From: an uncultured SAR86 cluster bacterium
GTDB taxonomy: Bacteria; Pseudomonadota; Gammaproteobacteria; Magnimaribacterales; AG-339-G14
NCBI GenBank assembly: GCA_902522825.1
Contig: CABYXE010000007.1
Span: 1-39,084 of the forward strand
Direction of reading: 5' to 3'
Length of the DNA: 39,084 bases
Part shown: positions 29,796-38,312 of the stretch, in pieces
Numbering within the stretch: position 1 is the stretch's first letter
How the letters are laid out: each line of letters starts with the position of its first letter
The notes under the pieces: model-generated
What the model saw: the letters and a program-made list of their open reading frames with translations, nothing else
Told to the model about the DNA's origin: nothing
Databases searched by the model: none
Program-made: the position numbers and the translations under genes

Positions 29796-30653
29796 CTAAT
29801 TAGATATTAACGTACCTATACCTTTTGTTGTCAAAATTTCTAATAAAACAGCATGCGGAACTCTGCCATCGACAACATGTGCATTAGATACTCCTTTTTT
29901 CAGGCAATTTATTATAGAACTTAATTTTGGAAGCATGCCTCCTTTGATCGAGTTCTTATCTTTGATAATTTTTTTAGCTTCAAAAAGACTCATTTCTGAT
30001 ATTTTCTTTCCTGATTTATCTTTTATGCCAGCTACATCTGTCATTAAAATAATTTTTTCGGCTTTTAGTGCAGATGCAATATAGCAAGCGACACTATCAC
30101 CATTAATATTTAAGGGGCTAAGTTCTTTATTCCAGCCAATTGGTGATATGACCGGAATTTTATTTTTTGATGCATTTATAATTAGTTTCTTCTTAATATT
30201 AATTATTTCTCCTACTTCACCTAATTGTTTATTAGAAATTTTCTTAGCATTAATAAAATTACACTTTTTACCAGCAAGCGGTTGAGCTTTTCCGCCCCAA
30301 AAATTAATTAAATCTACTATTTCTTTATTAACTTGATTGTCTAATACTTCTTGAACAGAGTTTATTATTTCAGGCGAGGTTATTCTCACGCCTTTAATGA
30401 AGCTGGATTTAATATTTTTTTTATCAAGCTCTTTTTGAATCTGCGGCCCACCTCCGTGCACAATTATTGGGTTTATGCCTACAGTTTTCATTAAAACAAT
30501 GTCTCGAGCAAAACTTTTTCTTAAGTAATTCTCATTCATTGCGCTACCGCCATATTTTATAACTATAGTTTTTCCTGAAAATTTCTGTATGTAAGGCAGT
30601 GCTTCACTTAAGACTTTAGAAATATTCTCTGCACTTTTTTTAGAAATAGCCAT
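29796..30653 (-). CDS. argB: N-acetylglutamate kinase
   Basis: Phosphorylates N-acetylglutamate in arginine synthesis. In 285 residues: KYGGSAM (phosphate loop, about 34-40), VHGGGPQI and the aspartate-rich C-terminal kinase region (TDVAGI, GGMLPKL). It has an N-terminal extension helix before the core (residues 1-27) that E. coli ArgB lacks. That helix marks the arginine-feedback-inhibited hexameric type known from Pseudomonas and Thermotoga, so feedback control by arginine is likely. It lies three bases after algC on the same strand. Confidence 0.95.
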   Translation of the reverse strand: MAISKKSAENISKVLSEALPYIQKFSGKTIVIKYGGSAMNENYLRKSFARDIVLMKTVGINPIIVHGGGPQIQKELDKKNIKSSFIKGVRITSPEIINSVQEVLDNQVNKEIVDLINFWGGKAQPLAGKKCNFINAKKISNKQLGEVGEIINIKKKLIINASKNKIPVISPIGWNKELSPLNINGDSVACYIASALKAEKIILMTDVAGIKDKSGKKISEMSLFEAKKIIKDKNSIKGGMLPKLSSIINCLKKGVSNAHVVDGRVPHAVLLEILTTKGIGTLISN

Positions 30654-30656
30654 AAC

Positions 30657-32033
30657 TTAATTCAATTTAATTTCAAGCTTATCATCTATAGAGAATAAGG
30701 CTTTTTGAAATACTTCCACAATTTTTAGCAAAGCATCCTCGGTCTCTCCTTCAAATCTAAAAACAAGAGAAGGTGTAGTATTCGATGCTCTTGCTAGGCC
30801 CCACGAAACTTGATTTTCTAATCTAATTCCATCAATTAAGACTTTTTCATATCCATTAAATTCAAATTCGTTTTTTAATCTTTCGATTATTTCAAATTTC
30901 TTTTTGTCTGTTGTGGCTAATGTTAATTCCGGGGTATTAACTAGTTGAGGAAAATTATTAAATATATCCGAAGAAGATTCTTCAAAATCAGCAATGATTT
31001 CTATTAACCTAAGAGCTGAATAAATTCCATCGTCAAAACCATACCAATCGTCATTAAAAAATATGTGACCACTCATTTCTCCACCCAAAACAGCATCATG
31101 TTTAATGATTTCTTTCTTAATGAAAGAGTGCCCCGTTCTTGCCATAATTGGAATACCTCCGCTGGTTTCAATTGATTCCTTCAACTTTGTGGAACATTTA
31201 ACGTCAAAAATAATTTTTCTTCCAAAATTTTCTTTTAAAATTTCGTCAGCAATCAGAGCCATGTATTGATCTGGAAAAATAATATTTCCTAAATTATCCA
31301 CAACACCTAATCTATCTCCATCACCATCTAAGGCTATTCCTAAATCGGCTTTATTTTTGATAACAGCATCAATCAAATCTTTAAGATTCTTTGGGTTTCC
31401 AGGATCGGGATGATGGTTTGGAAAACTTCCGTCTACTTCACTAAAAAGTTCAATCAACTCTATATCTAAGTCTTTAAAAAGATCTGGTGCTAATGATCCT
31501 CCCGCTCCATTTCCACAATCCAGTACAATTTTAAGATTTTTTTTAAGGTTAATTTTATTTTTAACCTCATTTTTGTAAGTCTTTAAAAGGGACTTTTTTT
31601 CTTCGACACCCTTGCCACTCAGGAAATTTTCACTTTCTATTAAGTCCCTAATTTCAGTTATAGATTTTCCAGAAAGAGGTTTTCGATCGACAACTATTTT
31701 AAAGCCATTATAGTTTTTTGGATTATGACTACCAGTAATCATTACACCATTTTTAATTTGTGTTGAGAAAGTTGAAAAGTACAGAAGAGGCGTAGGACCC
31801 AAACCTAAATCATAGACGTTACAACCCGTTGAAAGAACCCCTTTTATAAATAAATTAGATATATGTGGGCCAGACAATCTTCCATCTCGGCATACATTCA
31901 AAGCATTATGCTTTTTTCTAATCAACATGGTGCCCATGGCTTGCCCTAATTTTTCGATTAATTCATCTGAAAGCTCTTTTTGAACAATTCCTCTTATGTC
32001 GTAGGCTCTAAAAACTTGAGAATTGACTTTCAT
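30657..32033 (-). CDS. algC: Phosphomannomutase/phosphoglucomutase
   Basis: Interconverts hexose 6- and 1-phosphates for surface polysaccharides. In 458 residues (P. aeruginosa AlgC 463): phosphoserine loop TGSHNP with S102, metal loop DGDGDR (236-241), sugar-specificity loop GEMSGH (318-323) and a C-terminal phosphate-binding FRFEGET. A clear Shine-Dalgarno (ggag, minus strand, complement at 32042-32046) precedes the ATG. It is the first gene of algC-argB-slmA and divergent from ilvE across 42 bases. The gene order is that of Pseudomonas. Confidence 0.94.
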   Translation of the reverse strand: MKVNSQVFRAYDIRGIVQKELSDELIEKLGQAMGTMLIRKKHNALNVCRDGRLSGPHISNLFIKGVLSTGCNVYDLGLGPTPLLYFSTFSTQIKNGVMITGSHNPKNYNGFKIVVDRKPLSGKSITEIRDLIESENFLSGKGVEEKKSLLKTYKNEVKNKINLKKNLKIVLDCGNGAGGSLAPDLFKDLDIELIELFSEVDGSFPNHHPDPGNPKNLKDLIDAVIKNKADLGIALDGDGDRLGVVDNLGNIIFPDQYMALIADEILKENFGRKIIFDVKCSTKLKESIETSGGIPIMARTGHSFIKKEIIKHDAVLGGEMSGHIFFNDDWYGFDDGIYSALRLIEIIADFEESSSDIFNNFPQLVNTPELTLATTDKKKFEIIERLKNEFEFNGYEKVLIDGIRLENQVSWGLARASNTTPSLVFRFEGETEDALLKIVEVFQKALFSIDDKLEIKLN

Positions 32034-32049
32034 ATAAATTTCTCCTGCT

Positions 32050-32055
32050 TATAAT
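32050..32055 (+). promoter_or_regulatory. Candidate -10 of the ilvE promoter
   Basis: A perfect TATAAT lies 20 bases before the ilvE start in the 42-base divergent gap. The nearest good -35 (TTGACT, 32023-32028) is 21 bases away, too far for a standard sigma-70 promoter, and lies inside algC. The palindromic core could also serve the opposite direction. The element is plausible but not secure. Confidence 0.35.
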
Positions 32056-32075
32056 GATCTTTTTTATAAACAAAC

Positions 32076-32999
32076 ATGGATACTTTAGCAAATAGGGAAG
32101 GGTTTATTTGGATGGATGGTCAATTAGTAAATTGGGCAGACGCAAAAATTCATGTTTTAACTCATACTCTTCACTATGGATTGGGTGTATTTGAGGGAGT
32201 GAGGGCTTATGCCACTTCAGATGGATCAAAAATCTTTAGATTGAATGATCATACAAAAAGGCTTTTTGAATCTGCAAAAGCAGTAAATATGAAAATTCCT
32301 TTTTCTGAACAAGAAATAAATGAGGCTCAAAAAGAAGTTTTTAGAGTAAATAATTTAGACGAAGGCTATATAAGACCTATGTGTTTTTATGGTTCTGAAG
32401 GAATGGGACTAAGAGCTGATAACTTAAAGGTACATTGCATTGTTGCTGCCTGGGAGTGGCCAAGTTACATGTCGCCAGAAGCTTTTGAGAAAGGAATTAA
32501 TATAAAAGTTTCTTCTTATAAAAGAGAAACAGGAAACATTGTATCTAGATCAAAGGTTAATGGTAATTACGTAACATCTATTATGGCTTTGCAAGAGGCA
32601 ATGAAAGAAGGTTATGACGAAGCTCTTCTGCTTGATGATGAAAACAATATTTCTGAAGGATCTGGTGAAAATTTTTTTATTGTAAAAAATAAGATACTTT
32701 TTACTCCTGATCTAGATGCTTCTTTAGATGGAATAACCAGAAAAAGCATCATTAGTCTTGCCAAAGAAATGAATATAAAAGTCGAGATTAAAAAAATTAA
32801 ATTGGATGATGTTCTTGAAGCCGATGAGCTATTTTTTACAGGAACAGCTGCTGAAGTAGTTCCCATAAGAAGTGTTGATAAAAAACTTATTTCTAATGGA
32901 AATAGAGGAGAAATAACAACAGTTCTTCAAAAAAATTATTTCGATCAAGTTAGAGGAAAAAGAGATTCTTTTCCTGAGTGGCTCTTTTCAACAGATTAA
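32076..32999 (+). CDS. ilvE: Branched-chain amino acid aminotransferase
   Basis: Last step of leucine, isoleucine and valine synthesis, with pyridoxal phosphate. The 307 residues are fold type IV: TLHYGLGVFEGVRAY (31-45), PLP lysine K160 in SKVNGNY, and SEGSGENFF near 200, all typical. E. coli IlvE is 309 residues. It stands alone on the plus strand, divergent from algC; the glycosyltransferase gene starts 14 bases after its stop and may be read through. Confidence 0.96.
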   Translation: MDTLANREGFIWMDGQLVNWADAKIHVLTHTLHYGLGVFEGVRAYATSDGSKIFRLNDHTKRLFESAKAVNMKIPFSEQEINEAQKEVFRVNNLDEGYIRPMCFYGSEGMGLRADNLKVHCIVAAWEWPSYMSPEAFEKGINIKVSSYKRETGNIVSRSKVNGNYVTSIMALQEAMKEGYDEALLLDDENNISEGSGENFFIVKNKILFTPDLDASLDGITRKSIISLAKEMNIKVEIKKIKLDDVLEADELFFTGTAAEVVPIRSVDKKLISNGNRGEITTVLQKNYFDQVRGKRDSFPEWLFSTD

Positions 33000-33013
33000 A
33001 CATATATACAAAT

Positions 33014-34252
33014 ATGAAAAAACTCAGGATAGCTTTCCTCAGTTACAGAAGTAATCCTTATTCAGGTGGACAAGGGATTTATGTAAAGTACGTGACAAAA
33101 GCACTGCTCGAATTAGGACATGAGGTAACAGTTTTCTCTGGACCTCCTTATCCTGATTTAGATGTTCGCGTTAAGTTAGAAAAGGTTCCCAGTTTAGATC
33201 TATATTCAAAAAAAAATAAATTTACCGATATAAAAATTACAGAACTTTTCAATTTAGTAAATTTTTTTGAATGGTTAAGTATTAACTCAGGAGGCTTTGC
33301 TGAACCTTATACATTTGGAAAGAGAATTAAAAAGATTTTAAAAAATAGATTAAATGAATTTGATGTCATTCACGATAATCAAAGTCTTTGCTACGAATTA
33401 TTGTTTTTTCAAAAAAAAATTCCTTTAGTTACTACTATTCATCATCCCATCTCAAAGGATTTAAAATTTCAACTTAAAAGTACTAAATCTATTTTTCTAA
33501 AATTTTTAATGGTTAGATGGCATTCTTTTTTGAGAATGCAGATTAAAGTCGCGAAAAAATTAAAATCTGTAATTGTTGTTTCTGAGTCTTCTAAACAAGA
33601 TATTCATGATGATTTTGGTTTAGAGAAAAAAGTCATGAAAGTGATTCTTAACGGTATAGATACAGAAGCTTTTTATCCAGATGAAAAAATAAAAAAAATC
33701 CCATTTAGAATTGTGACTTCTGCAAGTGCAGACGTTCCTTTGAAGGGATTAGATTATCTTCTTGAAGCTTTTTCTCAAGTTATAAAGACATATCCAGAAG
33801 CCTCTCTTCATGTGATAGGAAGCTCCAAAAAAGGAAGTCACACCAAAAGAAAAATTAAAAATTTAAATATAAAAGACAAGGTACATTTCTATAAAGATCT
33901 TTCTTTTAAAGAAGTTAGAGATTTGTATTGTTCCGCTGACATTGTTGTAATACCCTCTCTTTACGAAGGTTTTGGTTTTGCAATAGGTGAAGCAATGGCT
34001 TGTAAGGTACCAGTTATAACTACTACAGGAGGGGCTATTCCCGAAGTAATTGAAGACTGTGGAATTATGGTTCCTCCTGCTAATTCAGAAGCATTAGAGA
34101 AAGCAATATTGGAGCTTATCCCAGATGAGAAGCTCAAGAATTCTCTCTCAGAAAGAGGTTTTAGAAGAATTATTGAACACCTACAATGGAAAAAGGTTGC
34201 GGATCTTATGACAGAAAGTTACCAAAAAGAAATAAACAAAATGCTAAGTTAA
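33014..34252 (+). CDS. GT4-family glycosyltransferase
   Basis: A GT-B-fold retaining glycosyltransferase of 412 residues. The N-terminal Rossmann domain starts MKKLRIAFLSYRSNPYSGGQG, with the GGQG loop at 18-21. The C-terminal donor domain has VPLKGLDYLLEAF (241-253) and the E-x7-E motif from E318 to E326 (EGFGFAIGE), which binds the sugar nucleotide. I chose ATG at 33014 because it gives the family N-terminus; an upstream GTG at 32978 would overlap ilvE. It is the first of a glycan-type module: the next start codon follows the stop directly. The donor and acceptor cannot be told. Confidence 0.88.
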   Translation: MKKLRIAFLSYRSNPYSGGQGIYVKYVTKALLELGHEVTVFSGPPYPDLDVRVKLEKVPSLDLYSKKNKFTDIKITELFNLVNFFEWLSINSGGFAEPYTFGKRIKKILKNRLNEFDVIHDNQSLCYELLFFQKKIPLVTTIHHPISKDLKFQLKSTKSIFLKFLMVRWHSFLRMQIKVAKKLKSVIVVSESSKQDIHDDFGLEKKVMKVILNGIDTEAFYPDEKIKKIPFRIVTSASADVPLKGLDYLLEAFSQVIKTYPEASLHVIGSSKKGSHTKRKIKNLNIKDKVHFYKDLSFKEVRDLYCSADIVVIPSLYEGFGFAIGEAMACKVPVITTTGGAIPEVIEDCGIMVPPANSEALEKAILELIPDEKLKNSLSERGFRRIIEHLQWKKVADLMTESYQKEINKMLS

Positions 34253-34966
34253 ATGCAAACTATTGATTTAAAAAAAATGCAATTGAAACCAAATTCTAAA
34301 TTTTTAGATTTAGGATGCGGGGAAGGAAGACACTGTTTTGGTGCTTACATGTCAGAGGAAATAGATGTATTCGGTTTTGATATGAGTTTGTCTGATGTCG
34401 GAAAGGCCAAAGAAAATTTTGATCAATTTAATGAGAATACTTCTACCAAAAGCTGTAATTTTGGTGTTGCCGATGCCAAAAAACTGCCCTTTAAGGACAA
34501 TACTTTCGATTTCATAATTTGTTCAGAAGTTTTAGAACATATAATTGACTATCAAAGCGCCTTATCAGAAATTAATAGAATTCTAAAGCCTGAAGGTAAA
34601 TTAGCAGTAAGCGTTCCAAAATTCTTCCCAGAATGGATTTGTTGGAAGCTAAGTATCGACTATCAAAATACTCCCGGAGGACACGTTAGAATATTTAAAT
34701 TTAAAGAACTTAAGAAGGATATCGCAGATTACGGACTTAATTTTTCTCAAAGACATTGGGCCCATGCTCTCCACTCTCCTTATTGGTGGTTGCAATGCTT
34801 ATTTTGGAATTCCAAAGAAAATTCAAAAATAATAAATCTTTATCATGAATTTTTAGTATGGGATATGATGAAAAAACCTTTTCTCACGAAATGTTTAGAA
34901 TATATTTTCCAACCCTTGATTGGTAAAAGTGTAGTTCTTTACTTTAATAAAGATAAAAAAGCATGA
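34253..34966 (+). CDS. SAM-dependent methyltransferase (Methyltransf_11-like)
   Basis: A class I methyltransferase, 237 residues. Motif I is DLGCGEGRH (19-27), motif II is around GVADAKKLPF (71-80), then FDFIICSEVLEH (86-97) and LKPEGKLAVSVP (111-122). Its ATG follows the glycosyltransferase stop with no gap, and its last four bases overlap the next gene, so the three are one translational unit. A sugar or lipid-linked glycan is a reasonable acceptor by context, but this is inference. Confidence 0.82.
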   Translation: MQTIDLKKMQLKPNSKFLDLGCGEGRHCFGAYMSEEIDVFGFDMSLSDVGKAKENFDQFNENTSTKSCNFGVADAKKLPFKDNTFDFIICSEVLEHIIDYQSALSEINRILKPEGKLAVSVPKFFPEWICWKLSIDYQNTPGGHVRIFKFKELKKDIADYGLNFSQRHWAHALHSPYWWLQCLFWNSKENSKIINLYHEFLVWDMMKKPFLTKCLEYIFQPLIGKSVVLYFNKDKKA

Positions 34967-35958
34967 TTAAGAAGTCTTTGCATTCCTATTCTCATTTAGG
35001 TGAATACATAATTTCTTGCCAAGAAAAAAATGGCGCCATTGCATGGGAGCCAGATTCAAAAATAGATCCATGGGATCACATCGAATCAGCAATGGGCTTA
35101 GATATTTTAGGTCATCAAGAAGCTTCGATTAAAGCATACGAATGGCTTATTAATTCGCAAGAACCGGATGGATCTTGGTTTAGTGAGTATAAAAATGACG
35201 AAGTGATTAATTACAAAAAAGAAACAAATTTTACTGCTTATATAGCGACGGGAGCTTGGCATCATTATCTGCATTTTGAAGATATAAAATTCTTAAAAAA
35301 GCTGTGGCCAACAATTAAAAAAGCAATAGCATTTGTTCTTGATGGACAAACAATGGAAGGTGATATTCTTTGGGCAAAAAATAAGCAGAACGAATGGATG
35401 GACGATTCGTTGCTGACAGGATGTTCCTCGATCTATAAAAGCTTAATTTGTGCGCAAAAAATTTCAGCAGAATTAGGTATAGAAAAAGATGCTTATAGAG
35501 AAGAAATCCTTAAAATTTCAGAGGCAATTAAAAATAAACCTGAAAGGTTTGATAGATCTTGGGAAAGCAAAAGTAGATACAGTATGGATTGGTATTATCC
35601 AATATTATGCGGCGTCATTGATGGAGAAACCGCACAGGAAAGAATTGAAAAAGGCTGGAATAAATTTGTTGTACAAGATTTAGGCTGCAAGTGTGTAGAA
35701 GAGGAACCATGGGTCACGGCTGCAGAATCTTGCGAGCTTGTTTTGGCTCTTAATAAAATTTCTCAAAGAGATAGGGCAGAAGTAATTTTTAAAGATGTTC
35801 TCAATTTAGCTGATGCGGAGAGTAAATTATTTTGGACTGGATATGTTTATCAAGACGAAAAGTATTGGCCCATAGAGAAACCTAGTTGGACTGCTGCAGC
35901 TGTTTTACTAGCAGCTAATTCACTTTATAAATTTACAAAAGCCTCAGATTTTTTTTAA
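34963..35958 (+). CDS. Predicted alpha/alpha-barrel protein (glycosidase- or terpenoid-cyclase-like)
   Basis: A 331-residue protein rich in Trp and acidic residues, built from repeated helical hairpins such as SQEPDGSWFSEY (65-76), NEWMDDSL (143-150), SRYSMDWYYPILCG (204-217), EEEPWVTAAESCELVLAL (246-263) and PSWTAAAVLLAAN (307-319). This pattern fits six-hairpin glycosidases and also the related terpenoid-cyclase/prenyltransferase barrel. No signal peptide is present, so it is cytoplasmic. It overlaps the methyltransferase gene (ATGA, 34963-34966) and, tail to tail, the second methyltransferase gene by 15 bases. Function unproven; trimming or shaping the glycan made by the GT4 enzyme is one possibility. 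Confidence 0.6.
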   Translation: MIKKSLHSYSHLGEYIISCQEKNGAIAWEPDSKIDPWDHIESAMGLDILGHQEASIKAYEWLINSQEPDGSWFSEYKNDEVINYKKETNFTAYIATGAWHHYLHFEDIKFLKKLWPTIKKAIAFVLDGQTMEGDILWAKNKQNEWMDDSLLTGCSSIYKSLICAQKISAELGIEKDAYREEILKISEAIKNKPERFDRSWESKSRYSMDWYYPILCGVIDGETAQERIEKGWNKFVVQDLGCKCVEEEPWVTAAESCELVLALNKISQRDRAEVIFKDVLNLADAESKLFWTGYVYQDEKYWPIEKPSWTAAAVLLAANSLYKFTKASDFF

Positions 35959-36546
35959 AATGGCTAAAGAATTTACCATTTCAATCTCTATAAATTTTTC
36001 AGAACTTTTTGCTAGACAAAATATTTCATAAGGAGGTCTTCCACCATCTTTAGGATCGGGGAAAACATCATGGATGGCTAAGATTCCCCCAGAAACAATA
36101 TGCTTACTCCAAGAATTAAAATCGTTCTTTGCTGCGTCCATACTATGCCCACCATCGATAAATAATAATCCCAAAGGAATTTCCCAATCCTTTGAAACTT
36201 CTACGGAGTCTCCCACGATAGGAATAACACTTTCAGAAAATAATGAATTTTCTAAATTTTTTATGAACTCAGGTAAAGAATTAAACTCGTTCAATCTGGA
36301 ATCAAACAGTTCAGTGTCGTGGTACTCTTCTCCAACTTGATGTTCCTCGGAACCAATGTGGTGGTCGAGTGTAAATATATAACTACCATTTTTATTACAT
36401 GCTTCAGAAAAAATTAGAGCTGATTTACCACAGTAAGTTCCAATTTCTAAAGCAGGGCCTAAAGACGCAGTTAGATGAATTAAATCAGATAATTTTTTTG
36501 CTTCAGTATCTTCGAGAAAACCTTTAACCTTGTCGAGATATTCCAT
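35944..36546 (-). CDS. Class I SAM-dependent methyltransferase (Methyltransf_24-like)
   Basis: A 200-residue methyltransferase. Motif I is ALEIGTYCGKS (32-42), acidic/metal residues are FIDGGHS (D131, H134) and IHD (H159, D160), the pattern of the catechol-OMT-like or sugar O-methyltransferase group that needs a divalent metal. It is the only member of this module on the minus strand; its 3' end overlaps the barrel protein gene by 15 bases, and it starts 23 bases from the divergent hydrolase. Its target is unknown. Confidence 0.78.
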   Translation of the reverse strand: MEYLDKVKGFLEDTEAKKLSDLIHLTASLGPALEIGTYCGKSALIFSEACNKNGSYIFTLDHHIGSEEHQVGEEYHDTELFDSRLNEFNSLPEFIKNLENSLFSESVIPIVGDSVEVSKDWEIPLGLLFIDGGHSMDAAKNDFNSWSKHIVSGGILAIHDVFPDPKDGGRPPYEIFCLAKSSEKFIEIEMVNSLAILKKI

Positions 36547-36568
36547 AATTTAATATAGTTCAAAAATA

Positions 36569-37474
36569 ATGACCGATAAAGTAAAAGCTTCTAGGAAGGA
36601 AATTCTTTTAAAGGGAGAAAAGTTTTCATATCTTTTTTTAGAGGGAAATACAGCAGAAACTCCAATTATCTTCTTTCATGCTACTGGCCTAAATGCATCA
36701 ACTTATTTGAATCTGCTTAATAGAATTTTTGAGCATTTCGATAAAAAAAGATCTATTTATGCTTTCGATTTACGTGGGCACGGATTAAGTCTAGCCGAAG
36801 CCGACTATAAAAAATTAAACTCTTGGAAGCAATATTCAAAGGAAGCCATTCTTTTTTTAAATTCTCTTGAGCATAAAAATTTTGATTTAATGGGACATTC
36901 TATGGGCGGCATTGTCGCTTCAGAAATTGCCAGTAAATTAAAAGCCAAAATAACAAACTTAATAATGTTAGAACCAGTTTTGTATTACAGCCCAAAAGAT
37001 GTAACTAAATTAAAATTAAAAAAATTATTACAATTCGGTGATTACAGCGCGTCTGATAAATCTTCAAGTGCAAAAAAAAGAAGGAATAATTTTGATAGTT
37101 TAGATCAAGCAATTGATCATTTTACTGGTCGAGCAATGTTTGCAAGTTGGCCAACAGAATCTATTAGAGATTATTTGGAAGGAGGATTAATTAAGAAAGA
37201 AGGGAGCCTCCTTTTATCTTGCGACCCAATTTGGGAGGCAAAAACTTTTGAAACAGTTACTTTCGACACTTATAAATTTTTAAAAAGACTTACTTGTCCA
37301 GTTTTAATAATAAGAGGCGATAAGGAAACTTCAACTTTTACTGAAGAGGCTAAAGAAGCGTTGTTAAGTAAAGACCATATAACCATCGAAGAATTCAAAG
37401 GCTCTCATTTTTTACCTATAGAAAATATTGACCTTATTTCAACAAGAGTTTTTAATTTTTTAAATAAAGATTAA
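36569..37474 (+). CDS. Alpha/beta hydrolase
   Basis: A 301-residue hydrolase with FFHATGLNA (35-43) as the oxyanion segment, FDLRGHGLS (66-74), nucleophile elbow GHSMGG with S111, probable acid D251 or E253 (IRGDKE), and H280 (GSHFLPIE). A lid of about 100 residues lies between strands 6 and 7. It lies 22 bases before panB and divergent from the second methyltransferase. It is not the same subfamily as the hydrolase at 17232. No substrate can be assigned. Confidence 0.82.
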   Translation: MTDKVKASRKEILLKGEKFSYLFLEGNTAETPIIFFHATGLNASTYLNLLNRIFEHFDKKRSIYAFDLRGHGLSLAEADYKKLNSWKQYSKEAILFLNSLEHKNFDLMGHSMGGIVASEIASKLKAKITNLIMLEPVLYYSPKDVTKLKLKKLLQFGDYSASDKSSSAKKRRNNFDSLDQAIDHFTGRAMFASWPTESIRDYLEGGLIKKEGSLLLSCDPIWEAKTFETVTFDTYKFLKRLTCPVLIIRGDKETSTFTEEAKEALLSKDHITIEEFKGSHFLPIENIDLISTRVFNFLNKD

Positions 37475-37496
37475 TATTAAAGTAATTTTTTTTTAA

Positions 37497-38312
37497 ATGT
37501 CTACAAAACAGTCAAACAAAATAATCTCATTGCAAACCTTTAGAGATTTTAAGCGAAAGAAAGAAAAGTTTGCTGCATTAACTTCTTACGAAGCAACCCT
37601 GACATCGATGATGTGCGATGCAGGAGTAGAGCTTATTTTAGTGGGAGATAGCTTGGGCATGGTCATTCAAGGTCATGATTCAACAGTACCGGTTTCTATG
37701 GAAGATATTTTGTACCATTTAAGGTGCGTTAAATCAGGGAACAAAGGAGCTCATTTAATGGCAGATATGCCGTTCATGAGCTATGCAACTGAACAATTAG
37801 CTTATGAAAATGCGACCCGATTGATGCAAGCAGGCGCGAACTCGGTCAAAGTTGAAGGTGGAGAAGTAATTTTAAAAACAACAGAATTACTTTCGGAAAG
37901 AGGAATTCCAGTCTGCGCACATATGGGTCTTACGCCTCAATCAATAAATAGAATAGGTGGTTTTTTTGTCCAAGGCAGAGATCCTTCCTCTCATTCAAAA
38001 ATGATAGATGAAGCTTTAAGTTTAGAAAGTGCCGGAGCAGAGTTATTATTATTAGAGTGCATTCCAGATGAATTAACGAAGAAGATTTCCAAAGCTTTAA
38101 AAATTCCAACTATTGGAATAGGCGCTGGCTTGGATACCGATGGGCAAATAATGGTTGTGCATGATATGTTGGGAGTATCTTGCTTAGAAAAACCTCCAAA
38201 ATTTATTAAGAATTTCCTGGAAAACAATAATTCTATTTTTGAAGCAATCGAGGATTATGTTCAGTCAGTTAAATCCTCAACTTTTCCAGCTGAGGAAAAT
38301 TGGTTTGATTAG
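37497..38312 (+). CDS. panB: Ketopantoate hydroxymethyltransferase
   Basis: Transfers a one-carbon unit from methylene-tetrahydrofolate to 2-ketoisovalerate, the first step of pantothenate synthesis. In 271 residues: metal-binding D51 (LVGDSLG), D90 (MADMPF), E120 (KVEGG), catalytic E187 (LLLLECIP) and the C-terminal signature FPAEENWF (263-270). The last base of its stop codon is the first base of the panC start (GTG), so the two are coupled. Confidence 0.96.
   Translation: MSTKQSNKIISLQTFRDFKRKKEKFAALTSYEATLTSMMCDAGVELILVGDSLGMVIQGHDSTVPVSMEDILYHLRCVKSGNKGAHLMADMPFMSYATEQLAYENATRLMQAGANSVKVEGGEVILKTTELLSERGIPVCAHMGLTPQSINRIGGFFVQGRDPSSHSKMIDEALSLESAGAELLLLECIPDELTKKISKALKIPTIGIGAGLDTDGQIMVVHDMLGVSCLEKPPKFIKNFLENNNSIFEAIEDYVQSVKSSTFPAEENWFD

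Noticed and set aside
32978-33013. GTG at 32978 as start of the GT4 glycosyltransferase
   Set aside because: It would overlap ilvE by 22 bases and add 12 residues before the usual MKKLRIAFLS opening; ATG at 33014 fits better.
34963-35958. Squalene-hopene cyclase or prenyltransferase
   Set aside because: No DxDD or QW-repeat pattern in register, and the neighbours are sugar enzymes rather than isoprenoid enzymes.
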